Positions 53,789-63,854 of a stretch of DNA of 64,000 bases are shown one piece after another; the stretch's first letter is position 1, and the number at the start of each line of letters is the position of its first letter. The position numbers were made by a program, and so were the translations under genes. The stretch is from Siphonodentalium dalli (Eukaryota; Mollusca; Scaphopoda; Gadilida; Siphonodentaliidae): positions 84,792,324 to 84,856,323 of the forward strand of contig CP136061.1 in assembly GCA_032622095.1 (NCBI GenBank), given 5' to 3'. The notes beneath the pieces are model-generated. The model saw only the letters and a list, made by a program, of their open reading frames with translations, had not been told where the DNA came from and made no database searches.

Positions 53789-54163
53789 CCCTGCTGGACA
53801 AAACAAGTGTCCACTTAACCGCCTTGCGGTTAGCGTTGCCACCGCGGCTGAAATGCAACTACACCGCGGCTCCACCGGCTAACTACAGTTGGGCCGCGGT
53901 GTACTTGCCGTTCCGCCATGGTGTAGTTGCCGCGGTGTACGTTAATTAAACTGAAAAAAGACGATAAAAACCATAAATATAACCATGGTGTACATGCCGT
54001 TCAGCTGCGGTGTAGTTGCCTTTCGGCTGCAGTGTACTTGCTGTTCGGCCGCGGTGTACTTGCCGTTCGGCCGCGGTGCTCAACTGCAGTTACAAACTCT
54101 GACACCGCGGCCGAACGGCAAATACACCGCGGTGCCAATGGACACTTGTTTTGTCCAGTGGGG
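53789..54163. mobile_element. element D: 375-bp TA-flanked MITE within B
   Basis: The left end is CCCTGCTGGACAAAACAAGT; the right end, reverse-complemented, is CCCCACTGGACAAAACAAGT; both are followed by GTCCA. TA flanks both ends (53,787-53,788 and 54,164-54,165). The interior is filled with CCGCGG/ACCGCGGT motifs in opposite orientations left and right, and a roughly 22-bp direct repeat (GCGGTGTACTTGCCGTTCGG) between 53,895 and 54,080. It starts TA-CCC like element B and shares the ACCGCGGT motif with element A. Non-coding. Confidence 0.83.
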
Positions 54164-54709
54164 TACAAAGAAAATCATGCATTAAGAGACGAAAAATCAT
54201 AAGAATGTCAAAATTATATAAAATAAATTATATTTCAAGCTTGCCTATACCATACTGGCCCCAATTTTTCTGACATGTAACTTGACCCAAACCTTTATTT
54301 TTCTTTGGTCTTAAATTCTTGTTTTGTACATTTGTTTGAAATTCACCTTAATTAGCTCAAGAGTTGGTTGCAGTGAGTATGCAGGAAGCTGAGTAATTTG
54401 TTGCACGCTTTCCGCAAACAATTATCTGCTGCGAAAACGTTTATCATGCAAATTAGTTTGCGGCAAATGTTCCGCAAATTTGCTGCACAGTTTGCCGCGA
54501 CCTAATTTGCATGGTAAAAGTTTGCTGCAATCTTTTACCATGCAAATTAGGTCGCGGTAACCTTTGCAGCAAATTTGCGGAAAGTTTGCCGCAAACCTCA
54601 TTTGCATGATAAAAGTTCGCAGCTGGTAGGTTTGCTGCAAATTTGCAGAAGGGTTTGCCGCACATTTGCAGCAAATGTTTGCGGCAAACATGTTTTTTCG
54701 ATAAGGGTA

Positions 54710-55302
54710 ATAACAAGACCCCTAAATATCTCAACAATCTCTTACCCACCCGCCCAGAATCAGCTGCTAGATATGATTTTAGAGATAAAACAAGTTTTCC
54801 TCCATACACATTCAAAAGAACTGTCCATTTTGAACACACATTTTTCCCAAATACAACTAGGGAATGGAATACCCTGTCAAATAAAATAAAAGAATCATCT
54901 TCCATTAGTATTTTTAAAACAAAATACCTAACGACTGATCCAGTTCTTGTGCCACCAGACTATTTTAATTTCGGAAATCGCGCGATAAACATCATTCATT
55001 GCAAACTTCGAAATTACTGTAGCGATTTAAACGCTGACAATTTTTCTAACTTCATATCGGACAACCCAAGCTGTCGTTGTGGTCACCCGGCCGAAGAAGC
55101 AAATCATTATTTTTTTGTTTGTCCATTTTACACAGATCAACGATGTTTGTTGTTTCACCAACTGGCTACCATTGGTGTACTAACTATTAATCTCGAGAAA
55201 CTCCTCCTTGGAGATACTAACCTGAATAGTACACAAAACCGGAACATATTTAGGGCTGTTCAATTATACATAACCTCGACATCGCGGTTCAAATTTTATT
55301 AA
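54710..55302 (+). pseudogene. LINE reverse transcriptase ORF, C-terminal fragment
   Basis: Continues the RT polyprotein after element B: the first codon is shared across the TA duplication, followed by NKTPKYLNNLLPTRPE. The fragment ends with a Cys/His motif of the form C-x-C-G-x8-H-x5-CP-x-Y (about 55,072-55,130), which is common at the C-terminus of Jockey/CR1-type ORF2 proteins, and stops at TAA 55,300-55,302. No internal stop or frameshift is visible, so the ORF was probably intact from the RT domain onward when element B landed. An ATG-initiated frame starting upstream at 54,643 is formed by element B sequence and is not a real start. Confidence 0.88.
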
Positions 55303-55640
55303 ACACATTGATGTGCAAACCTACGCTGCAAATGTAACATGTTGTATTATCACTACATATATAGAATGCGAAGACTCGTCTGAGCCACCGACCCACGGGA
55401 CGAACCACCCACCCCCCCATAAAGAGAAATATCCACCGTTATTGTCATACTCGGGATTATATCATTATATTGTTATAAGTGAAAAGATGTTGTACATATG
55501 AATTATAATGTTTGTGTGTGATTATATTTTATGTTCATTTTGTGTAATACAATTATGTGGGGAGAGAGACCATTTGTAAGTTGTAAAACTTGTGTCTCAA
55601 TCCCGTTGCGATATTATTATGCAATCAAATATGTTTACAC
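55303..55640 (+). other. LINE 3' UTR
   Basis: Non-coding 338 bp between the RT stop and the resumption of the minisatellite. It ends ATCAAATATGTTTACAC with no poly(A) tail or obvious microsatellite tail. Short frames within it have no support. Confidence 0.7.
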
Positions 55641-56043
55641 TAACAGACAGCAGTGTTTACTATTATTCCTTACAGCTGTAACAGACAGCAGTGTTTACTA
55701 TTATTCCTTACAGCTGTAACAGGCAGCAGTGTTTACTATTATTCCTTACAGCTGTAACAGACAGCTGTGTTTACTATTATTCCTTACAGCTGTAACAGAC
55801 AGCAGTGTTTACTATTATTCCTTACAGCTGTAACAGGCAGCAGTGTTTACTATTATTCCTTACAGCTGTAACAGACAGCAGTGTTTACTATTATTCCTCA
55901 CAGCTGTAACAGGCAGCAGTGTTTACTATTATTCCTTACAGCTGTAACAGACAGCAGTGTTTATTATTATTCCTCACAGCTGTAACAGACAGCAGTGTTT
56001 ACTATTATTCCTTACAGCTGTAACAGACAGCAATGTATACTAT
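55641..56043. repeat. 38-bp minisatellite, right part (about 10.6 units)
   Basis: Same unit as 48,642-49,175, resuming after the LINE with the duplicated TAACAGACAG. Variants include CAGCTGTGTTTAC and TTATTATTATTCCTCACAG. Before the LINE inserted, the array had about 24-25 units. Confidence 0.94.
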
Positions 56044-56171
56044 AACATTTGCCAGTGCATTCTCCCAAAAGAAGCCTCTCATTTATAAGAATGCATTGGC
56101 TTACAAGGTCAATGTAAATATTGTTAGGCTCAAGTGTCAAGATGTGTCATTAATTGAGTTGTAGTAGCAGA

Positions 56172-56403
56172 TTAACTCTTTCATGGGGTTTATAATAGGA
56201 GCTGCGCTGGTGCAGCATGAAAGTTCATGTGGCATGGCATTCTCTAGAAATGCACTGGCATAGAAGATCAAGGTCAACATTGTTATGCCAATGTATTCTC
56301 TTATATATGTGAAGCTCCTTGTAATAGACTCGCATATATAAGTGAATGCACTGCCACAGGGTTTTCACAAAAATTTACAAAGCTGCAGTCAATAAAGGGT
56401 TAA
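56172..56403. mobile_element. TTAA-bounded MITE, copy 2
   Basis: TTAACTCTTTCATGGGG at the left and CAATAAAGGGTTAA at the right give TTAA boundaries with CTTT/AAAG inverted ends. Internal text (ATGCCAATGTATTCTCTTAT, GAAGCTCC, GACTCGCATATATAAG, GGTTTTCACAA) is a diverged reverse complement of copy 1 at 39,925-40,173. 232 bp, non-coding. Confidence 0.74.
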
Positions 56404-56716
56404 GTTATTTGCAACAGATGTTGCTTTACATTATTTCTGTGGTATTAAAACAAATGAATACATTTGTAGTATTTAGCATAAATGTTCTGAATACCATAAG
56501 GAGTAAAATAATATGGACGACTGAAAACGCAGATATGATTTTAGTTGATATATTCTGCTACAGTATAATGCGCAAAAGTTGTCATATAGTAGTTGATTGG
56601 CGAATATTCAGTAAATTTCAATTCACATAACAAATACATTGAGGGTCTTTACATGATGTGTGACAATTGACAATTATTAATTCTAAAGTGGCTTTATGAT
56701 GTACATTTTATTGCAG

Positions 56717-56848
56717 GACTTGGATTTGATGAAGGATGTACTGGATTTCCAGAGATACCATGTAAAACAGAGTTCAGCTGCTCCACGGGAGGGAAATGTG
56801 TTTGTCCTGGAGAAAATACATATTACACCACAACAAGTTGTCAGAGTC
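56717..56848 (+). CDS. internal exon: EGF-like six-cysteine module 4
   Basis: A 132-bp exon, acceptor TTTTATTGCAG, donor GTATGT (a weaker donor than the GTGAGT used by modules 1-3), phase 1 at both ends. Spacing is C-x7-C-x5-C-x5-C-x-C-x11-C. The usual Y-W is Y-Y here (Y-Y-x4-C). The exon encodes one extracellular module continuous in frame with modules 3 and 5. It lies 12.3 kb from module 3, yet frame and phase are preserved. Confidence 0.84.
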
Positions 56849-57850
56849 GTATGTATACAGCTTGCTTGTTTATGAAAAACATTCTGTAGGAAACAGGTGC
56901 TTTTTTCATGCTGTAAATCATTCTGATTCAGTGTATCAATTATTTGTTTTGATTTATAGAGAACTAAATTTTAAATCCTGTATCAGTCACATGTAAGGAA
57001 GATAGTACTGGGTGACTGATGTGACATCTTGTTTGTAGGCTTGTGTTTTCACTTCCTATTTATTGAGGAGTAAAGTTCACTGAAAATGGTTTATTGTAGC
57101 ATAAACCATCTGACTATTTGAATCTCCACATAATACCTGCATTTGAGATCACTCAACAACACATTCACTGAACACCCAAGAACACACCCACTGACACTCG
57201 GCTCTCCTTTTGTTTAAATAGTTCATATGCAGGTAGGTATAATAGAATACAGACAGTGGATGATTCAAAATTAATTAAGGATTCGATTTGTTTAAGATTG
57301 CCTTTAAAAAAATCACTAATAATTGACTATGTTCTGTAATGTGTTTATCAATGAAGCTTAATAATATGTCCACTCAATATATAATGTGTGTACAAACTCA
57401 TATATCAAATGTGTGTATATATACGAATCAGTGTGATAAAGTAAGTCTGTTTGTGCAAACAAATTTATACATTGCTGTTATTTTAGAATGCAACCGATTT
57501 TCAATTGTTTTTTTTTTAACCATTAATACCTCTGGATATTTGTTAGCTGATTTGTTTTATATTTTAAAGAGAAATAGAAATTATTTTTGTAAATTGCCCA
57601 TGTAAATCAATGTTTTTCAAGACGAAGATTCTGCTTGCTGCAATCCAGTATATGGAATCGGGAAATCGAATGGTTGTTTCTCTATTGTAAATTGAAATTT
57701 CATATTCACTTTAAAACAAACTGCTGTAAAAAAGATATTTATATGTGTTATGATAAGCTTATATATTATACTTCAATTACAGCCACCATTAGTCTGGATA
57801 ACAATCAGAATCGGTCGTGAGGTTTTTCTGGAATCGGTGGTGAGGTTTTT

Positions 57851-58700
57851 AGCTCACCTGAGACGAAGTCTCCGGTGGAGCTATAGTCATCACTCCTCGT
57901 CCGTCGTGCATCCGTTCGTCCGTCTGTCCGTCAACTTTTTTTTAAACATCTTCTCCTATGAAACCATCATACCGAATTGGTTCATATTTGGTGTGGATGT
58001 TCCCTAGGTGACTCTCATTCAGATTTGTTCAAATGAGGTCACTGGGTCAAATAGTTGCGAAGCCAGGGCCATAACTCGATTCCTCCATAGTAATTCTTAC
58101 AACGACTTCTTGTTCAGAACCATTGGGCCGATTTAGCTAATATTTGGTATGGAGGGTCCTTGGGTGACTGGTGTTCAGATTTGTTCAAATGAGGTCACCC
58201 GGTCAATTAGTTGAGAAAACAGGGCCATAACTCATTGTAATTCTTACAATGACTTCTTCTAAAAAAATATTTGGCCGATTTAGCTTATATTTGGTACAGA
58301 GAGACCTTGGGTGACTGGGGTTCAGATTTGTTCAAATGGGGTCACTGGGTCAAATAGGGGCAGAGCTAGGGACATAACTTTAAAAACAAAAAAATAAATT
58401 TTTGCATTTTGACCTTTAATTTTTGTTTAGGACACATCACAGCCTCATATTTCTTACCTAGATTTTTCTTAGCATGTTCTTCATCTGTATGGATTTTGGT
58501 ATTGTTTATTTAACCCCTTCCACTCTTGTTTTGATATAGAATTCATCCAAGACAGGATTACTCAAACATTTTTCATCTGATCAACACCAAATTTGGTATA
58601 TGAATTTTTGACACTTATATACAAATCAAGTAAAAATATGGGTTTGATCCGATATATTTTAACAGAGTTATGGCCCTTTATAATTCACACCTCTTTGCTA
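57851..58700. repeat. dispersed repeat with AGCTCACC hairpin head
   Basis: It starts with AGCTCACC...GGTGGAGCT (57,851-57,882), an imperfect hairpin with an inner GAC/GTC stem. A CCGTCCGT-type run follows (57,896-57,930), then three degenerate about 150-bp sub-repeats with ATTTGGT, GGTGACT, CAGATTTGTTCAAATG, GGTCAC and AGGGCCATAACTC (starting near 57,960, 58,115 and 58,262). The tail contains GAGTTATGGCCCTTTATAATTC (about 58,666). I recall this head-plus-tail layout as common in bivalve genomes. The class is unassigned; no coding. Confidence 0.75.
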
Positions 58701-59547
58701 TGCACTATTAATTTTTAAGAGAACACTGAAGCCTGTATTATTGAAAAAGCCAATTTATCATAGTGTTGTCATCTGATACTCTTGCTGAAGACTGCTTGCT
58801 TCAGACCAGTTTACCATCTGTCATTACAAGACAAGGAATAGTCCATTGTTCATTTCTCCAAGCCTGGACATAGTGTGTCTGACATTTGCAGAATGAAGTC
58901 CCCAGATGGTGAATTTAGTGTTGCTACCCCATACAGCAGGCTAGCATCACCAAATAGACCCTCAATTACCTTATTCTGCTTAGGCCTCATCTTCTGGGAC
59001 AATTTTTTTTAAAACATGTTTTAAAATTTGAAAAAAGTGACACCATTATAACATCTGCAGAGTTATGAAACTTTACTCTTTAATGAAATTATGGAAACAT
59101 TCCACCCTCCCCCACCCACCCCTCCCACATGGCCCAGACCCAACCCTGCCATCAACCAACATCCCTTCCAAGCCATATCACCTCTCAATTTAATTCCTCT
59201 TCTCACCACAGAGGCATATATATATGTAAAGGTACAGGTCATTAATTATATAAACTGGCCAGATGACATGTATTATTCTAATCTAAACATATCTGTAGCA
59301 ATTTAACAACAAACTGGTGCTTCCATTGTTAGGTGATGACTGACATTCAATGATACTGTGAATGGCTTTGATTTCTTCAAGTCTGGAAATAGTGTGTCTG
59401 ACATTTACATAGTGAGGTCCCCAGATGGTGAATTTAGTGTTGCTACCCCATACAGCATGCTAGCATCACCAAATACACCTGCCAGGGACCTAATTCTGCT
59501 TAGTCCTCATCTTCTGGGAAGTATCCTAAGTATCAAAATGACAGTTT

Positions 59548-59785
59548 GATTTAGTCACTATTTCCACCTGTTCAGTTTCAATGTCCCCCTAATTTGCAGA
59601 AGATAAAATGCATAATTGAGGTGCTCAATGGGTGTGTATCACCAACTTCAACTGTAGGACTTCATTGATTTAGTCACTTTTTCCACCTGTTCAGTTTCAA
59701 TGTCCCCCTAATTTTCAGAAGATAAAATGCATAATTGAGGTGCTCAATGGGTGTGTATCACCAACTTCAACTGTAGGACTTCAAT
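59548..59785. repeat. 119-bp tandem duplication
   Basis: GATTTAGTCAC...TTCCACCTGTTCAGTTTCAA...GCTCAATGGGTGTGTATCAC...GTAGGACTTCA occurs at 59,548 and again at 59,667, nearly identical, so it is younger than the surrounding block duplications. Confidence 0.92.
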
Positions 59786-60002
59786 CTGTTCCTTGGTTTT
59801 ATTGGCCATTGAGGCCTAATCAGATTGAGGATGAATTTGGTGATGCTAGCCTGCCTTACAGAATATTGTCATTAAATCCACATTTTTGGGACCTAATTCT
59901 GCAAATGTCAGACATACTAAATTCAGGTTTGGCCATTTCATATTATTGTTTTAATCACCACTTATCCAGATGAAATCATACGACTAATATTCAAAGAAAA
60001 AT

Positions 60003-60013
60003 GGGGGGGGGGG
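60003..60013. repeat. 11-base G run
   Basis: Eleven G after CAAAGAAAAAT. The paralogous block at about 60,538 has six G at the same point, so the run has expanded or contracted since duplication. Confidence 0.85.
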
Positions 60014-61418
60014 TATATATTGGATTAAATTTGTCTTCTATCTGTCAGGCTTCCATCTGTCTGCCTGTTGAGATGTCTATCCATCCATCTATCAACAATT
60101 GATTTCTTCTCCATATTAAAGACGGAATGTGTTTATATAGTTCAGTGTGCATGTTCCCTAGGTGTCTCACAATCAGATTTGTTCAATTAAGTTCATCACA
60201 TCAAATACATATAGGTGCCAAGCCAGGGCCATAACTCTTTCCCTCCATAGTAAGTCTTAAAACAGTTTTTTCTCAAGAACCATTAGGCCTATATATAGCT
60301 TATATTTGGTATGGAGGGGCCTTGGGTGACTGGGGTTCAGATTTGTTCATGGGGTCATTTTTAGGAAATGAGGTCCCCAGAGGGTGAATTCGGTGATGTT
60401 AGTCCACCTTGCGGAATATTGTCATTAAATTCACCTGCAAAGGTCAAACACTAAATATAGACTCGGCTGTTCCAATATTAGTTTCTTAACCAGCACTTAT
60501 CCAGGTGAAATCATACCCTGATTTTTCAAAGAAAATTGGGGGGTATATTGATATTACTAGATGAATGGATCTCATAGATGAGGATTCACATTTGTTCTAA
60601 TAGGGGCAGAGATAAGAGATTTAACTCTCCTCTATGCTGTTTGGTACTGGTATAATAATATTGATTTCTAGACAGCCTGGGTGGGGGCAATGTTTGAGGC
60701 AATGGGGAGGGAGTGTAGAGGGGTGGAGATTTGACCCCCTATTTTGATCAAAAGTTAAAAATTTCATGCCCGATACTAAATTAGTCGTAGATTAGATGTT
60801 CACACCAAAAATAAGTTAGAACTGTTCTCGTAGTTTGGTTTGATTTTCTAACATGTATGTTTTTAAACCATCAGTCCATATGTTTCTACTTCAGGTTAAA
60901 CTGTTGGACCGAATTGGCCACAAATTTGAACTTTATGGGGGTGTCAGGTTGGTTATTATCAAACGTTTGAAAGCTTGAAGTACTGGTACCAGTCATAAAA
61001 TTCAACCTAAGTGGAATGTACAAAGTGATTTTTGTGAACTTAGTACTGTGGTATGGTTGTCCTTTTTAAAAGGTAAGAGGTTGGAAATTTGTCAGTGATG
61101 TGCAATTAGAAATTTCAAGGTGAAGAGCCCTGCTCATTTGAGAACATCCAGCTATGTCCATGTTTAGAACTTAAGTGATTCTGTCAAGTACTGACTCTTG
61201 TAGTCTTCAGAGTCCCTGTCTTCTCAGTCCTTACAGTCTGGTGGGCGACCCACAGTCATTGACTGTCTTGTTCCAATGCATGCTTTCCTCTAGCTGAGAT
61301 TCTTCATCCTCTATTATATTTCTATCTTGAATTGTTTTGTTTTCTCTCTTGTTTTTTGTTTTGTGTGTTGTTTTGAACCTTATGTAACTTATGAGTCTAT
61401 CCAATTTTTTTAATGTAG

Positions 61419-61550
61419 AAACTGGGGAAAATTCAGACTGTTCGAGTCCTGGAAATGGACAAAACCCGTGCTTGAGTAATCTAGAATGTCCTTCCGGAAC
61501 ATGTCAATGTCCAGATCAACACTACTGGCAATCATCAATGTGTGTTGAAA
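61419..61550 (+). CDS. internal exon: EGF-like six-cysteine module 5
   Basis: A 132-bp exon, acceptor TTTTTTTAATGTAG, donor GTAAGT, phase 1 at both ends. Spacing is C-x9-C-x5-C-x4-C-x-C-x10-C, with Y-W-x4-C. The N-P dipeptide before the second cysteine matches module 2. The frame is open, and the exon is followed by another intron, so further modules or a C-terminal region lie beyond 64,000. Across the five modules the C2-x5-C3 gap and the C4-x-C5 pair never vary, while loops 1, 3 and the final loop do. Confidence 0.84.
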
Positions 61551-62562
61551 GTAAGTGATGTACAATTGTCATGAGTAACTCATATTCTGTATCATGTTTG
61601 ATTAGAAATGACAAAAATATTATTATTAGCTAAACAAGTCGTAGACATGTTGTGCTCTAAGCTTTTGCCATCTTACATAATATGCGTTATGTAAAAAAAT
61701 TATCTCGGCAGTTTTCAAAGTGAAATTAAGATGATTCATAGGTAAATTTTGGACCAGGATCTTTTGTTTCAAGGAGTGTTCGATTCGCCGATTGTATTAT
61801 GTTAGTGCGATAAATTCTTTCATAGTTGGGCCCTAAAATTTGGCATTATTCATATCATTATGGTGTGTTCTGTACATTTCTTTATCAGGTTTCTAGAGCC
61901 ATGGATCACGATTGATCAAAGTATATGTGATATATATATTTGTGCCAATAGAATTATGTGCAATAGAACTGGCATATGTAATTGACATCACCATTACACC
62001 TGTCATTCATTGAGAGTTTGTTTGCGAGAATGCATTCTAGTTGGCTAGCAGGCAAGTGGCTCAGAATTCTGGTGTAAAATCAGATCGGAATCTTGCAACC
62101 AAACTTTTCCCATCTGCCACTTATAGATACTTCTATCACTTGTATATACATATGATGATGGTGAAGTGGGGCCATTTTCTGCTTGGGGCTTTAGAATTGT
62201 AATATTGCTTATAACATTTAATAATGTAATGTATAGTGTATGTTGTTTACTAAATTTGCTCACCAGAATGAATATATGCACTATCAGATGCAAAAAAATA
62301 ATTTGAAAATTCATTATATTCTCACTTGTAACCGGCTGATTATTAGTTAATATGATAGTAATATGGTGTATCGTTTTTCCAAAATCAATTAAATAGTTAA
62401 TTCTTTCGTTGCCGAGCTAATTTTACACATAAATTGCCGTAGAATTTATGAGAAAACTGATTTTATTGTGGAAAAGTATGATACAATAAGAGTCTCCTTC
62501 TCATGAAATAATGTTTCAAATATCAAGTACATGTATGTTGGTGATTAGTATAAGACTTGCGG

Positions 62563-62589
62563 GTGAATATTTTGCCGAAGAATATTCAC
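62563..62589. repeat. 9-bp perfect inverted repeat
   Basis: GTGAATATT and AATATTCAC around a 9-nt loop (TTGCCGAAG). It is followed by AAGGGGCATAACTCC, a phrase common to bivalve-type dispersed repeats, so it probably begins a short decayed repeat copy. Confidence 0.7.
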
Positions 62590-63854
62590 GACAATCAAGG
62601 GGCATAACTCCTTGTCACCCAAGGGATATAAATCCAGATAATGATTTTTTGCAATAATCCTGATAATCCAATTGAAAAATGCCCCTCAGCCTTCTATATT
62701 CAATATTTGTTTTCTGAGACAAAGTATTCCCGTGATGATCTGATATTATTTAAATCTTTCTGCTGTCTTCCTGCTGATTTTAAAAACTTGTAAGAACACA
62801 GGGTTTAGTTCTGGTATAGCTGGACCATGTATGAGGAGCTACACAATGCAGAAGCCGAAATTGAGGAAAATGGCAATTTTGACTGTCAGAAAAAAAATCA
62901 AAAGTGCACACAGTGCAAGTGATCTTTATTGTGATATATAATTAAATCTCAAACTACAAGCTTGTCATCATTTATAAACCATCAGAGGGATATGGTTAGC
63001 TTCTAGAAAATCTTTAACCTTGACATGCATTTATTTGAATAACAAAACATTAGACAGTAATTTTCAAAAATATCTGATAGCCGTTAAAAGTTAAAACAAA
63101 AACAATCATGAACATATACATGTATACATATGGCCCATTGACTAGATCAATCAATATGTAATAATTAGTGAATATATAAGATAGTATAAGAATTTCAGTG
63201 ATCCTCAAACCATTCTATTTTCTAAATCCGATGAGTAATTCTTTTCTACAGAAGGTCTAGATGGAGTTTGAATAAAGTAACTAGACTTGACAGAAAGATG
63301 ACCATCTGCTTTAAGAGATGGTTGTTATTAATTCTGGTTATATGTAGGAGATGCGTCTCACAAATTGAGATTGGATTATGTGTGTGTCCTACATGAATGT
63401 ACGGACCACTGTGGGAAAAAAGAATCACTAACTACTGGTAATGTCTGGTATCCCACACCAGTACTGTATTTATATATATATATAAGTCTAAGAATACTGT
63501 ATTGAAGGGTTTGAACAAATAGAATGGTTGGATCACTTTAAATATGATAATCAAGAACCCCCATTGTTCTTGACCAAGTTCACTATTGGCACAATTTTTT
63601 GGTATATCTTGGCTATCAGATTAATAGAATCTGTGATCTACTTTGATCAAAATGATTATTCATGTGATACATGTCCATGAGGCTGTACCTGATAAGAATG
63701 AGTATGCATTTCCCTAAAATCAGAATGCCTGATTAGGAACCAATGAATACACATGCTAAATTGATTTTTGGAATATGAGGCTCTCATGTTCTGGTACCCA
63801 TTTACCTTTAATTAATTTCGATCTTATTTATTCGATAGAAGATTGATATAAGGA

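Larger units (their letters stand above)
50540..54707. mobile_element. element B: 4.17-kb TA-flanked element inserted in the LINE
   Basis: The ends are CCCTTATCGAAA and TTTCGATAAGGG, a perfect 12-bp inverted repeat, flanked by TA (50,538-50,539 and 54,708-54,709). Removing the element and one TA rejoins the RT reading frame exactly, which supports the TA duplication. Both ends carry several hundred bases of a palindromic motif of the form TTTGC(N)GCAAA in many variants (50,551-50,745 and about 54,385-54,690). The interior holds a 272-bp-spaced diverged duplication (50,737 and 51,009), a 121-codon ORF, and elements C and D. No recognisable transposase was found. It is much larger than a typical MITE, so it may be a decayed autonomous copy. 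Confidence 0.87.
49176..55640 (+). mobile_element. 5'-truncated non-LTR retrotransposon (Jockey/CR1-type), interrupted
   Basis: The element lies within the 38-bp minisatellite and is flanked by a 10-bp direct repeat, TAACAGACAG (49,166-49,175 and 55,641-55,650). Because the flanks are tandem repeats, the evidence for a target duplication is that these 10 bp occur on both sides instead of the array resuming directly. The 5' end falls just before the reverse transcriptase domain, so ORF1 and the endonuclease are missing, as expected for abortive target-primed reverse transcription. The 3' part is a 338-bp UTR (55,303-55,640) with no poly(A). A 4.17-kb DNA element splits it at 50,540-54,707. Confidence 0.9.
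44388..56716 (+). other. 12.3-kb intron between modules 3 and 4
   Basis: GT-AG intron made mostly of transposed DNA: element A (44,636-48,610), the 38-bp minisatellite split by a LINE (48,642-56,043) and a MITE (56,172-56,403). The remaining unique sequence is only about 0.8 kb: 44,388-44,635, 48,611-48,641, 56,044-56,171 and 56,404-56,716. The segment 56,044-56,171 contains a partial relative of the TTAA MITE (GCCAGTGCATTCTC, TTACAAGGTCAA). Confidence 0.78.
58880..60560. repeat. set of four diverged duplicated blocks
   Basis: Blocks containing CCCCAGATGGTGAATT or a relative, GCTAGC, a CATCACCAAAT or ATATTGTCATTAAATTC segment and CCTAATTCTGC begin near 58,890, 59,390, 59,820 and 60,365. The last two also share CACTTATCCAG(A/G)TGAAATCATA and CAAAGAAAA followed by a G-run (60,003 and 60,538). 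A further relative of the 57,851 repeat lies between them (60,120-60,360). They look like old tandem duplications of about 0.5 kb. Confidence 0.68.
56849..61418 (+). other. intron between modules 4 and 5
   Basis: A 4,570-bp GT-AG intron. 56,849-57,850 is AT-rich with nothing recognisable. 57,851-58,700 is a dispersed mollusc-type repeat, and 58,880-60,560 a set of diverged local duplications. In 60,561-61,418 I see only short repeats and chance ORFs. Confidence 0.75.

Noticed and set aside
50533-54714. A 5-bp ATAAC target duplication for element B
   Set aside because: ATAAC does flank a longer TACCC...GGGTA version, but removing the element with one ATAAC shifts the RT frame, whereas TA keeps it.
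54422-54905. Minus-strand ORFs of 89 and 150 codons
   Set aside because: They arise from the TTTGC-GCAAA repeats of element B and the antisense of the LINE ORF.
59091-59306. Proline-rich short ORF
   Set aside because: It lies in repeat-derived intron sequence with no conserved features.
63246-63428. Possible further EGF-like exon near 63,350
   Set aside because: Some Cys codons and an AG are present, but the six-cysteine spacing, open phase-1 frame and donor are absent.
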